64,000 nt of DNA from Anastatus disparis (GCA_017163975.1 JAFFSR010000373.1:1-64000), one strand, 5' to 3'. Counted from the first letter of the stretch, positions 34,148-46,039 are shown. Notes: generated by a model from the sequence alone, not told the origin. Translations and numbers: made by a program.

Positions 34148-35345
34148 TATTTCATGGAAGATTCCAGAAAAATTCCATAAACATTTCGCTGGAAGATTTC
34201 GATAAACTTTAAAATCGTACAGCGGACAATTACATAAATCTTTCAGAACTAGTCAACTAAATATTCCACAGAAAGATTTAAGTAATCTTCCAGTGGAATA
34301 TTTCATGAAAGATTTCAGAAAGATACCATAAACATTTCACTGGAAGATTTCAGAAAGATTCCATAAACATTTCACTGGAAGATTTCAAAAAACTTTAAAA
34401 TCGTTCAGCGAAATATTAGATAAATCTTCTACAAATATTCGACAAAACATTTCACAGGAAGATTAAAATAATCTTCCGATGAAATATTTCATGAAAGATT
34501 TCAGAAAGATTCCGATAAACATTAAAATCGTACAGCGGAATATTACATAAATCTTCCATAAATATTCCACGATTTTAAATGGGAGTTTTATCCCCAAGCG
34601 GTTGGAAGATACTTCACTTACTATAAAAGCGAAAGGGTATCAGCACTTTGATGTGCACAGTCGAAGCAAATATTCAAATGCAATTTTATAACTAAATGTT
34701 TATGTATGCGTATATGTATTGATGTATGAGTGTAATGTGTTATTATATAATATATATACCATCCCCTCACAGCATTCCACATTATCCAAAAATCTTCCAG
34801 GAACATTTCATGAAAAATGAGAGATTACCCAAACCTTCCATTTTTATATTCTTGAAATCTCTCAAGAGTATTCCATGGATTATTCCAATGTAGGAAGAAT
34901 CAAGGACACACGAATATTACAGGAATATTTCACGGAAGATTCCTGAAATATTCCAAATCTTCCGTGCCAATATTCTGCGAATCTTCCATAAATATTCCAC
35001 GGAATATTTTACGATAGATTTCTAAAATCTTCCAGAAATATTTCATGGAATATTTCATGAAAGATTCTTTAAATCTTTCGTGCATATTGCATAAAAGATT
35101 CTTTAGATCTTTCGTTTATATTCCATGAGAGGTTCATAAAATGTTTCAAATCTACCGTTCCCATATTCCGGAAATTTTCAATGAATGTTCCAACGGGATA
35201 TTTCATGAAATATTCCTGCAAGATTCCTGATATATTTCAATAAAAGATCTGAGATGTCCTAGATCTTCCAATGAAATATTCTTAGAATCTTCCAGCAATA
35301 TTCCATGGAATATTCCAATGTAGAAAGAATCAAGGACATACGAAT
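34148..35345. repeat. GGAAT/ATTCC satellite, right part
   Basis: Continues the satellite broken at 27881. GGAAGATTTC, GGAATATTTC, TTCCATGGAATATT and ATTCCATAAACATTTC words alternate in both orientations. A regular subunit of about 35 bases (GGAAGATTTCAGAAAGATTC, then CATAAACATTTCACT) repeats at about 34300-34390. Two longer near-copies, TCCATGGATTATTCCAATGTA at about 34870 and TCCATGGAATATTCCAATGTA at about 35303, are each followed by GAAAGAATCAAGGACA variants. No gene is present; the 61-codon minus frame near 34.7 kb is unsupported. Confidence 0.78.
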
Positions 35346-35367
35346 ACAACAAACTTTTTTTAATGAA

Positions 35368-35391
35368 TAAATATATATATATATATATATA
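35368..35391. repeat. (TA)n microsatellite
   Basis: A pure AT dinucleotide run of about 24 bases between the satellite and the next foldback element. Confidence 0.8.
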
Positions 35392-35424
35392 TGTAACATT
35401 TCAAACCAGCTGAAAGAGCAGAAA

Positions 35425-36115
35425 AATATTCAAATCTGATTCTACATATTTTTTATATCAGAAATGAATTTAGCGTTCGATTTTACATGAGAATATAGTA
35501 TTGCACTCAAGGTAAAAAAATTTTACAATATCATCTGAAGGTCATATCGCGATACAATAGTTATTTCTCGAATTAATCATTGATAAACGTTGATTAGTAA
35601 GAAAATGAAGATACTGATAGGTAACTCGAGTCGCTGAATCCAAATCTGATATCCGCTTAACCCTACCAGTCTCTATCAAGGTCATTTAAAGGTCAAATCG
35701 CGAATATCTTCTATTATTTGATAAGATTAAGACACCTATAAGTTTTACGTGATGCTGGATCCGAATCCGAGACCTGTTGGAGTGTCAAATGACGTAATTA
35801 CAGAAAAATTCGTTTCAAACTGTGGTTTCTTGGAGAACAAAAATTTTCTTTTAGTCACTATTTGATTAATTTTCACGTAATTACATCGTTTGACACTCCA
35901 ACAGACCCCGGTTTCGGATTCAGCGACACGTAAAACTTGAAGGTGTCCGAATGTTATCAAATAATAAAATATATATAATAAGATATGACCTTCCGATGAC
36001 ATTGTCAATTTTTTTTACCTCGAGTGCAATACTATATTCTTATGTAAAATTGAACGCTGAATTGATTTCTGATGTAAAAAAATATGTAGGATCTGATTTG
36101 AATAAATTAAAATCA
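35425..36115. mobile_element. Large foldback element with interrupted arms
   Basis: The left outer arm (ATTCAAATCTGATTCTACAT, AGCGTTCGATTTTACATGAG, AATATAGTATTGCACTCAAG, CATCTGAAGGTCATAT) pairs with 35985-36112. The inner arm AAGTTTTACGTGATGCTGGA...TGTTGGAGTGTCAAATGACG (about 35736-35795) pairs with about 35882-35940. The left arm holds about 165 extra bases that look like a partial tandem duplication (GGTCATATCGCGA / GGTCAAATCGCGA). There is no clear target duplication. Short frames on both strands here arise from the palindrome and are not genes. Confidence 0.7.
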
Positions 36116-36254
36116 ATTTTAAAGCATTTTTTATAATATCTCTAGGTTTGTGAGAAGAAAGTAGAGTGTAAGACGAAAATTTTGAGCTTATATACGATAT
36201 TTTTGGTGATTTACTATTTTGGACAGAGCCATTATCAGTTTGACGTGGATTGAC

Positions 36255-36258
<4 letters not shown>

Positions 36259-36292
<34 letters not shown>
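36259..36292. repeat. (TA)n microsatellite
   Basis: A pure AT dinucleotide run of about 34 bases just left of the GCCCGGGC repeats. Confidence 0.85.
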
Positions 36293-36297
<5 letters not shown>

Positions 36298-36299
36298 GA

Positions 36300-36476
36300 T
36301 AAAGGGGTTTATGAAGCCCGAGCATCGAAACATAGGGGATTATGAAGCCCGAAACAGGTTATGGAGCCCGGGCCTCATAATCTTCTCACTCAAAGGGGAT
36401 TATGAAGCCCGGGCCTCATAATCTGTTTCGGAAAAACCATTCAAGAAGATTATGTAGCCCGGGCTAAGTTATGTTG
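36300..36476. repeat. Cluster of palindromic GATTATGAAGCCCGGGC repeats
   Basis: Five copies of TATGAAGCCCG or close variants occur at about 36309, 36340, 36360, 36400 and 36450. Two of them (36359-36382 and 36396-36423) are extended into near-perfect palindromes, ATTATGAAGCCCGGGCCTCATAAT. Copies are separated by GAAAC(A)-type linkers. The GC core in an AT-rich setting is conspicuous. No coding, tRNA or known promoter motif. Confidence 0.75.
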
Positions 36477-37039
36477 TTTTGAGCTCGCGTTAGCGGTATT
36501 AAAATGTATATAGAAAAAAATACCTAATACACTAATTCGATGTATTTTTTCCTCGGCTTTCCAATAATGTGGTCAGATTTTCCAAAATTTTCCATTTTCC
36601 TATTAAAAAAACCCAAAATGTGTTATATCTCAAAAAGTCTATTTTTAATATTTTTAAAAATATTTTTAATGTAAAGCTGAGGTTTATTTACGTATAAAAA
36701 GTTATTGTGGACGAAGTGCCTGATTATATTTCAGTGAATAATGGAGCGGCTAAAAGTAAAAGTACCACGCGGAACGCGGCAAGGCGCGTGACCTCGCGTT
36801 CGACGGTAGCCACTGGATTTGGTCCTCCTGTTAACATTTTGCTACCTTATAATTTTTTTAAAAACAATTAGTCTAATATAGCTATTCTTCTGTTTTTATT
36901 GATCTCTTTTTAGCTACTTTGGCTTTTAAAGAGAAATTCGAATCTTGCAAGTATTTTAACAGTAATTTATAAATTGGTTTACCCTTCATATTTTTCTGTA
37001 CATACCAGACACTAAATCATAAAGTAATTACAAGATTTT
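36477..37039. other. AT-rich non-coding stretch with a GC-richer island
   Basis: Nothing is recognised, except an isolated GC-richer piece at about 36750-36830 (CCACGCGGAACGCGGCAAGG, GCGTGACCTCGCGTTCGACG) that may be part of an unidentified element. Confidence 0.4.
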
Positions 37040-37575
37040 CACGATGCCAATTACATTCTCGCGACAGTTTTCATTTAATGGGTTTTGATTCTTTCTATAA
37101 TCATCTTGGAATCTTTTAGGTCTGTTAATTTCTGCGGTTTCTAATTCATACTGCAGTGGCCTTAAGACATTTTCACGATAACAAACATTTTTTGGTTCGT
37201 AATTCATTCTACAGTTGTCTTTATACATTTCCATGACAGTAAATATTTCACAATTTGTAATACTTTCTACAGAATTTTTGTAACTTCTCACGACTGCAAA
37301 TATTCTACGGTTTGTAATTTATTTTAGAGTTGTCATTGAATATTTGAACAACAATAGATATACTGAAATCAGTAATTCATTTCATGGTTATCTCCGGACA
37401 TTCTTATGACAGTTGATATTTTTCGATTAGTAATTCCTTTTCGAAGTAAACTCTCTACATTCTCGCAACACTAAATATTCCATGTGGCATTATTTCTGCA
37501 ACTTTCTTTTGACATTCTCTGGATTGTAAATAATCAACACTTTATAAATTATTTATAAGTGGTCATTAAAAATTT
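37040..37575. repeat. 57-bp satellite (array 1), first segment
   Basis: Monomers such as CATGACAGTAAATATTTCAC, AATTTGTAATACTTTCTACA, GAATTTTTGTAACTTCT are followed exactly 57 bases later by CACGACTGCAAATATTCTAC... and again by GAACAACAATAGATATAC.... The consensus runs CACGACAGTAAATATT, TCACGGTTTGTAATTTATT, CTACAGTTGTCTTTGAACATTT. Fifty-seven is a multiple of three, so minus-strand frames can stay open and carry a repeating CRENV word. A minus frame at 37028-37291 is an example and is not supported as a gene. Confidence 0.8.
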
Positions 37576-37579
37576 TTAA

Positions 37580-38008
37580 GAGGCGGTTGGAACCAAATCG
37601 GTGACTTGCGATGTATATCAAGTCAGCATTTTTCGCTTTACGATAATATTTTGTATATTTTTATAGCTTAAACTATTCCAAATTATTCTTTGTATACATG
37701 ACTAGAGGAAATGACTATATATTTACCATATGAATAAGAAAATCAATTATTATAAGCATTTATTACAAATATCAAACTAATTTGACATATACCGCATGCA
37801 AAAAACTGTCGTGTCGATTTTTAGGTGGCATTTATCGCTTTATAACAATATTTTGTATATTTTTGTGGCTTTAAATATTTTAAATTATTCTTTATATACA
37901 TGACAAGAGGAAATGACTATATTTTTACCATATTAATAAATGAATAAATTATTATAAGCATTTATTACAAGAACTGAACTAAGTCACCGATTTGGTTCCG
38001 ACCGCCTC
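37580..38008. mobile_element. TTAA-flanked MITE with 30-bp inverted ends and internal direct repeat
   Basis: TTAA at 37576-37579 and 38009-38012. The ends GAGGCGGTTGGAACCAAATC and GATTTGGTTCCGACCGCCTC are inverse over about 30 bases. The interior is two direct repeats of about 200 bases (GCATTTTTCGCTTTACGATA... and GCATTTATCGCTTTATAACA..., each with ATATTTTGTATATTTTT and TTATTATAAGCATTTATTAC). This is a different architecture from the 16008 foldback. No coding capacity. Confidence 0.8.
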
Positions 38009-38012
38009 TTAA

Positions 38013-38660
38013 GCCAGTAATTCTTTTAGGATTCGCTATGTATTCGAAAGTTGTGCTTCCACATTTCTACAACATTAAATATTTCACGGTTATATGTTAA
38101 TTATACAGCTATTTTTTGACATTTCTGCAATATTAATTATTAACCTTCTGACAGCCAACATTTTTCCCACTAAAAAGTGTAACTTTCTCGAAAATATCCA
38201 TATAAATGTTTCTTAAGTAATAGTATATGTGGGCCGATCATGGGATGACGCCATGTGGCGTCATCACGGCTATAAAAAGATTAAACAGTTTGTGATTCTT
38301 CCAACAGTTCATTTAACACTCTTCTACGACCTGAAATATTTTACAATTTTAAATTTTATCCTCTATTGTTATTGCACATTTTGACGACACTTATTATTTT
38401 ACATTTTGTAAATCTTTCTACATTCTCCTTGCATCTATCCAGTAATAAATATTATACTATTGTTTAAAAATTATTTAAGAGTTCTTCTTCTTTTATTTGC
38501 TCTTGGCGCTTGGCTTTGCGCTCAGCGCCATCACCCGGTAGTTTATTCTAGAGTTGACTTTCAACATTTTCACGACAGTAAATGTTTAACCAGTCCCAAA
38601 TCCATTTAGAGTAGTCTCTAATCATTATCACAATAATCGATGTTGTACGATTGTGATTCA
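38013..38660. repeat. 57-bp satellite (array 1), second segment
   Basis: Degenerate monomers continue (TCTACAACATTAAATATTTC, TCTACGACCTGAAATATTTT, TTTGACGACACTTATTATTT). Spacing is disturbed by the SINE fragment at 38483-38537. The GTGGGCCGATCATGGGATGACGCC piece at about 38230 is foreign to the satellite and unidentified. The segment ends at the target site of the next foldback element. Confidence 0.7.
38483..38537 (-). mobile_element. Short 3'-end fragment of the 8642-type SINE
   Basis: Read on the minus strand, CCGGGTGATGGCGCTGAGCG, AAAGCCAAGCGCCAAGAGC and AAATAAAAGAAGAAG resemble the last part of the 8642-9097 SINE (GGTGATGGCCTAAGACGTAA, AAGCCAAGAGGCC, then (AAG)n). It is a heavily 5'-truncated copy inserted in the 57-bp satellite. 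Confidence 0.65.
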
Positions 38661-39662
38661 CTAGGAGAGTATCAGACCTCCGGATCACGGATTTCGCTCA
38701 AACTTTGAGATAAGTTTTCAGATGTCAATATATAAAAGAAAACAAAATTTTAGATCCCAACACTCAATATTTCCCTAGTTACAGGCAATTAAAGAAAATC
38801 ACTGTAAAAGTTACTAGATTTTCAAACGCTTACAGTTCTTTAGCATTAATACTTAAGAGAATGAAACCTTTTTTTAAATGAAAGCTGAGTTCAAATCCTT
38901 TTAAAATAGTGGTTATACCATTTTTTTTTTTTTTTTTTTTTTTAAAGTTAATTATATAGAGGATTTTATTATCCTCTATATAATTAACTTTTTTCATATC
39001 ATAATATCAGATAGATTCTAGCCCGGAACCGTTTAACACATTACATCAGGCTAGCCTATCTGATACACCATACCGAAATCTTTGACTGCCAATCGATGGT
39101 CAGTCACATTTTTTGTAACCAACAATCAATCGGTACCCAATGAAATCGGATTTTAAGAGCCACGCGATATGGTTAGCTTACATACACTAATTTTTCTTTA
39201 GAAAAAAAAGTCAGAGGTACCTGGCCAGGATTCGAACTCATGCCCACCGCGTTGAAGGCAAGAGCTCTATCCGTTACGCCACCGAGCTCTCTAGTGGTTA
39301 TAGCATGTAAAAATATTATTTTTTTTTTTTTTTTCCCAAAGTAATAGCGTGATAAACATTGGACCCAATTTCAGCTTTTGTTATTAATTGATGTTTTAAG
39401 AAGGAAAATCAGGTACAATGTTTATCACGCTATAACTTTGGGAAAAAATAATATTTTTACATTACTCTTAAGTATCAATGCTTAGGAACTGTAGGCGTTT
39501 TTAAAATCTGGTAACTTTTAAGTCATTTTCTTTGATTGCCTGTAACTAGGGAAATATTGAGCGTTGGGGTCTTAATTTTGTTTCTTTTTATATTTTGACA
39601 TCTCTAAACTTATCCCAAAGTTTCAGCAAAATCCGTGATTCGGAGGTCTCATACTCTCCTAG
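38661..39662. mobile_element. CTAGGAGAGT foldback element with TCA target duplication
   Basis: The ends CTAGGAGAGTATCAGACCTC and GAGGTCTCATACTCTCCTAG are inverse, and TCA flanks both (38658-38660, 39663-39665). Unoccupied satellite copies at about 42690 and 46345 read GATTGTAATTCAGTTGAAAA, which confirms the exact insertion. Arms of about 220 bp (left to about 38890, right from about 39445) pair, including CCCTAGTTACAGGCAATTAA with its inverse. A central inverted pair (GCGTGATAAACATTG / CAATGTTTATCACGC) also exists. A SINE has jumped into it (38918-39291). The three-base duplication is compatible with several DNA transposon groups; I do not assign one. Confidence 0.85.
38918..39291 (-). mobile_element. 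tRNA-derived SINE nested in the foldback element
   Basis: On the minus strand the head AGAGAGCTCGGTGGCGTAAC continues GGATAGAGCTC (A box) and about 35 bases later GAGTTCGAATCCTGG (B box). The body follows with GGTACCTCTGACTTTTTTTT. The tail contains a perfect hairpin, AATTATATAGAGGAT...ATCCTCTATATAATT, and a poly(A) of about 30 (poly-T on the plus strand at about 38921-38943). TAGTGGTTATA at 38907-38917 and 39292-39302 is an 11-bp target duplication. It is a complete copy of the family seen truncated at 11696-11924. Confidence 0.9.
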
Positions 39663-42600
39663 TCAGTTGAAAAATGTCTTGAAACATGATAAAGAATAGG
39701 ATACTTACAGCTGAATGAATAATAAAATGTTAAGGCATTATGAGTTATCTTGCTATTCTAATGTACATTTTAATTTCATAAGTATTCTAACAGTGGCTTG
39801 TGATTTAGGATATCTTTCATTTTTTCGTATATACCTGCAACTAAAGTATAAAAAAAAAAGTAATTACAAGATTTATACGATAATAATTACTATCTCACGA
39901 CAGTGTCGCTTTAAGATTTTTTAATTCTTTAAATGATTCTCTTCAAATCTCGTACAACTGTTAATATTAACGATTTATAATTTATGATGCTGTTGACTTT
40001 CGTGCTGTTTAGAATAGTGAATACTTTTCTGGTGGTAATTCATTCTACAGTTGTGTTTCTACATTTTCATTATAGCGAATATTTCACCGTTTATAATTCT
40101 TTCTCCAGTTTTTTCGTAATTTTCTACAACTGTCAATATTCTACAAATTGTAATTTTTTTAGGGTTATCCTTGAACATTCTAATAAGAATTACATTTTCA
40201 CGACACTGCTCATTTGATGATCTTTAATTTTTCACACAGTGTTCTTCACGCATATTCTTAATAGTAATCATGGAGTGTTTTATAACTCTTAACAGAGTAA
40301 TCTTCCCAAGTTTTTATTACAGAAAAAAATATTTTAGCATTAACAATTTCCTCCATAGTAGGAATTGCTTTTTGTATCCGAATAGAGACCTTTCCACGAC
40401 AGAAATCTATATTTTAATTTTATCATAAGGATTTCTTTGTGTTCTGCAACTATAATCAAACTAGAAAGAATACGCCATTTACATTAGTACGAAGAAGAAA
40501 ATAATAATTGCAGGTCGAATATAACTTTTCTTTTTAATCACAGACACAATCCTATTACAAAATCCAATCATTTTGGCAATGACTAATGAAAGAGCCGAAT
40601 CTTTCATCAGAAGCGTAATATTCTTTTCGATAAGAAATGATTGTTTCCATCGCTTTATTGTGAAGAAAACCTTAATGATCTTCGAATATAGAGAGAGGTA
40701 TAAGCAATTAGGTTTTTGAAAGTTTTTTAAAAAGCGAATCGATGCAATGAAATTCTCTGTATTAAAAATATTATGCTGGTTTTATATAAATGCGACTTAC
40801 TTTGTAATTTTTGCTAATGTTATTCGTTTTTGCAAGAAATTTATTCTCGTATTAGAAAAGGACGAAGATTTATGTCTACCCTTAAACATTTTAATAAGAA
40901 TTACATTTTCACGACACTGCTCATTAGATGATCTTTAATTTTTTACAGAATGTTCTTCGATCATATTATTTATAGTAATTATGGAGTGTTTTCTAACTCT
41001 TTTCAGAGTTATCTTTTTAAGTTCTTATTACATGAAGAAATATTTTGGGATTTGCAATTTCCTCCACAGTAGACTTTCCATATTCCTGCCACAGTAAATA
41101 TTTGACAGAAGATGAATGTTTTCACACTTTTCTATCCACATTTTTACGACAATAAATATTTAACACGTTCTAAATCAATTCGGAGTTGCCACTAAACACT
41201 TTCACGACAGTAAATGATTTATCATTTGTAATGTATTCCAAAATTGTGTTTTGACATTTCCACGACGCTAAATATTTTACGGTCTGAAGTTTATTATACA
41301 GCTATTTTTAGACATTACTGCAACATTGATTATTACATGGATTGTAAATTTTTCAACGGTAAATTTTCCACTCTTCTACGAAATTAGATATTTTACAGTT
41401 TTTAATTCTATCCTCTGTTGTTATTACACATTTTGATGACACTTTATATTTTACATTTTGTAAATCTTTCTGCATTCTCCTTGCAACTTTCCTGCAATTA
41501 AAATTATTCTATCAATGGTAATTTGTTTTAATGTTGACTTGCAACATTTTACAACTGTCAGTATTCCACAGTTAGTACTTCATTGTAGGGTTGTCTTTGA
41601 CCATTCTTATGACAGGTAATATTTTACCGTTTGTTATTTACATTACAGTTTTTTTCGAACTTTTTTACAACATTAAGACTTGAATGATTCCTTATTTTAT
41701 CCATATTTGGAAAACGACCATTCCATGTACTACATCTATTCTATGATTTTTTTTTTCAAGACATTAGACAGTTCTTACAGGAGTTAATAACATATTCATG
41801 ATCGTCTCTGGATTGATTTTTCTATCCGAATAGAGACCTTTCCACGACAGAAATATATACTTTAATTTGATGATAAAAATTTCTTTGTACTCTATAACTA
41901 TAATCGACTAAAAAGAATAAGCTATTTACGTTAGTACGAAGAAGAAAATAACTGAAGGTCGAAAATTTCTTTTCTTTTAAATCGCAGACCTAATCCTATT
42001 ACAAAATCCGATCACTTTGGCAACACCTAATAAAAAAGCCAAATATTTTATTAAAAGTGTAATTTTTCTTTTGATAAGAAAGGATTGATTATATTAAAGA
42101 TATTTTCGCGTTCCTTGCTTCTCTAAGAATCGATTTTATAAATTTTTTTTCTTCATGTATAAATATTTATAATAACAAAAATTTTGTGCTTAGCTTTCTA
42201 TTTACAGATGCAAGGCTAAAGATTAAAATAAATAACATAAATCATAATTAGACAGTGATAGCAATTTCCGCCTACTTTGACCATGATTTGTGATGTAATA
42301 TATTTCTATATTTTCATTTAAGGCCGACAATAAATTATATGAAAATCAAATATAAAGTATTCAAATAAACAATAACATTTTAGCGACAGTGCTTAGTAAA
42401 TGGTCTATAATTGATTATAGAGTTTTTTCCTTCGTCGTATTGGTGATAGTAATGATTTTGTGGTTAGTAACTTTTCACAAAGTAGTTTTTTAAGTTTTAA
42501 TGTCAGTGAACATATTTCCAAGTATAATTCTTTCCACACTAGGCTGGTTGATATTTCCACTACAGTAAACATTCTACAGATGTTAAATATTCCATTATTT

Positions 42601-45433
42601 TTTTTTGACATTTTCACGACAGTAAATGTTTAACGAGTACCAAATCCTATTAGAGTAGTCTCTAATCATTATCACAATAATCGATGTTGTATGATTGTAA
42701 TTCAGTTGAAAAATGTCTTTAAACATGAGTAAGAATAGGATACTTACAGCTGAATGAATAATAAAATGTTGAGGCATTATGAGTTATCTTGTTACTTTAA
42801 TATACATTTTTATTTCATAGGTATTCTAACAGTGGCTTGTGTTTTAGGATATGTTTCATTTTTTCATATATACTGGACACTAAATTAGAAAAATAAGTAA
42901 TTATAAAATTGATACGATAATAATTACTTTCTCACGACAGTTTCGCTCTGACATTTTTTAATTCTTTCCATGGTCCTCTTCAAATCTGGTACAACTGTTA
43001 ATATTAACGATTTATAATTTATGCTGTTGTTGACTGTCGTGCTGTTTAGTATAGTGAATACTTTTCAGTTGGTGATTCATTCTACAGTTGTGTTTCTACA
43101 TTTTTATGAGAAAAAATATTTGACCGTTTATAATCCTTTCTCCAGTTTTTTCGTAATTTCCTACAACTGTCAATATTTTACGGATTGTAATTTTTTTAGG
43201 GTTACCCTCGAATATTCTAATACGAATTACATTTTCACGACACTGCTCATTTGATGATCGTTTATTGTTCACACAGTGTTCTTCACGCATATTCCTAATA
43301 GTAATTATTAAGTGTTTTTCAACTCTATACACAGTAATCTTTTCAAGTTTTATTACAGAAAAAAATATTTCAGCCTTAACAATTTCCTCCATAGTAGGAA
43401 TTGCTTTTTGTATCCGAATAGAGACCTTTCCACGACAGAAATCTATATTTTAATTTTATCATAAGGATTTTTCCGTGTTCTGCAACTATAATAAACTAGA
43501 AAGATTACGCTATTTACATTAGTACGGAGAAGAATATAATAATTGCGGGTCGAATATATCTTTTCTTTTTAATCACAGACACAAACTTATTACAAAATCC
43601 AATCATTTCGGCAATGACTAATAAAAGAGCCAAATCTTTCATCAGAAGCGTAATATTCTTTTCGATGAGAAATGATTGTTTCCATCGCTTTATTGTGAAG
43701 AAAACCTTAATCATGTTCGAATATAGAGGAGGTATAAGCAATTAAGTTTTTGAAAGTTTTTAGAATGCGAATTGATGCAATTGAATTCTCCGTAACAAAA
43801 AATATTATGCTGGTTTTGTATAAATGCGACTTTCTTTGTAACTTTTGCTAATGTAATTCGTTTTTGCAAGAAATTTATTGTTGTATTAGTAAAGGACGAA
43901 GATTTAGGTCTACCCTTGAACACTTTCATAAGAATTACATTTCCACGACACTGCTAATTTGATGATCTTTAATTTTTTATAGAGTGTTCTTTGAGCATAT
44001 TTTTAATAGTAATTATTGAGTGTTTTATAACTTTTTACAGAGTAATCTTCCCAAGTTTTTATTACATAAAAAAATATTTTAGGATTTACATTTTTCTCCA
44101 CAGTAGACTTTCCATATTCTTGCTTCAGTAAATATTTCAAAATAGATAAATGTTTTCAAATTTTTCTATCTACATTTCTACGACAGTAAATATTAAACAC
44201 GTCCTGAATCAATTCGGAGTTGCCTCTAAACACTTTAACGACAGTAAGTGATTTATCTTTCGTAATGTATTCCAAAATAGTGTTTCGACATTTCCACGAC
44301 GCTAAATATTTTACGGTCTAAAGTTTATTATACAGCTATTTTTTGACATTGCTGCAACATTAATTATTACACGGATTGTAAATATTCCAACAGTAAATTT
44401 TCCACTGTTCTACGAAATTAGATATTTTACAGTTTTTAATTCTATCCTCTGTTGTTTATACACATTTTGATGACACTTTATATTTTACATTTTGTAAATC
44501 TTTCTGCATTCTCCTTGCAACTTTCCTGCAATTAAAATTATTCTATCAATTGTAATTTGTTTAAATGTTGACTCGCAACATTTTACAACTGTCAGTATTC
44601 CACAGTTAGTACTTCACTGTAGGGTTGTCTTTGACCATTCTTATGACAGGTAATATTTTACCATTTGTTAGTTACATTACAGTTTTTTCCGAACTTTTTT
44701 AAAACTATAAGACTTGAATGCTTCCTTATATTATCCATAGTTAGATAACGACCATTTCATGTACTACATCTATTCTATGATTTTTTTTTTCAAGACATTA
44801 GACAGTTCTTACAGGAGTTAATAACATATTTATGATCGTATCTGAATTGCTTTTTCTATCCAGATAGAGACCTTTTTACGACAGAAATATATACTTTAAT
44901 TTGATGATAAAAATTTCTTTGTACTCTATAACTATAATCGACTGAAAAGAATAAGCTATTTACATTAGTACGAAGAAGAAAATAATAACTGCAGGTCGAA
45001 TATTTCTCTTCTTTTTAATCGCAGACCTAATCCTATTACAAAATCCAATCACTTCAGCAACACCTAATAAAAAAGCCAAATATTTTATCAAAAGTGTAAT
45101 TTTTCTTCTGATAAGAAAGGATTGATTATATTAGAGATATTTTCGGGTTCCTTGCTTCTCTAAGAATCGATTTTATAAAATTTATTTTCTTCATGTATAA
45201 ATATTTTTAATAACAAAAATGTTGTAATTAGCTTTCTATTTACAGATGCAAAGCTAAAGATTAAAATAAATAACATAAATCATAATTAGACAGTGATAGC
45301 AAATTTTGCCTACTTTGACCATGATTTGTGATGTAATATATTTCTATAATTTGATTTAAGGCTGACAATAAATTATATAAAAATCAAATATAAAGACTTT
45401 ATAAAAACAATAACATTTTCGCGTCAGTGCTTA

Positions 45434-46039
45434 CACTGTAAGTCACTTTCAGGGTTTCTCTCGGTGTAAAAATAAAAATTTAGTAATATTTAAAATGATC
45501 AATCTTATTTACTTTTGTAATCGTAATTATGAAAGTTGAACAGCATCATATGTATTTTGTGTGCTTGTGTTCAATAAATGAGAGTATGATTCCACATTCT
45601 CGGGCTTTGATATCACCTCTTTTTGGGATGATCGCAGTTAAAGCATCATAAGCATTGAATATTATAAAATTTCTTAAATAGTTTAATTAGTAAGTTTCTT
45701 AACATTAACATTGCTTTTATGTAAATAAAATAATCTTTAGATAAATATTATAAAATTGAACTAATGATTTATTTGAGAATAATAAATTGTACAAAAAAAA
45801 GTAGAAAATGTAACGATTCACATTATTAAAGGTTAGTTTTTGCGAACGTTGATGTATATATACAGTGTGGTCGTTGTCAAACGAGTACGCGCATGCGTAA
45901 TGGGCTAAACTAGCGCGTTGAAAATTTTTAAAACATCACCTTAAATTGAGGTGATGTCAATGCACTAAAAAGTGATTAATCATATAATTATAGCATGGTT
46001 AAGAATCAATGATCTCCTACATGAAAATGATTTACAGTG
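45434..46039. mobile_element. 606-bp MITE with CACTGTAARTCAYTTTCA ends and TA duplication
   Basis: The left end CACTGTAAGTCACTTTCAGG and right end inverted CACTGTAAATCATTTTCATG match at 16 of the first 18 bases. TA lies outside both ends (45432-45433, 46040-46041). The empty site is visible in the preceding satellite unit (CAGTGCTTAGTAAATGGTCT at about 42388), which has a single TA. TA duplication indicates a Tc1/mariner-type mobilising transposase (family knowledge). The interior has no open frame. It holds a GACATCACCTCAATTTAAGG near-palindrome with AAAACATCACC at about 45932-45958. Confidence 0.85.

Noticed and set aside
35745..36136. Frames on both strands at 35.7-36.1 kb
   Set aside because: They mirror each other because the region is a palindrome; no motif.
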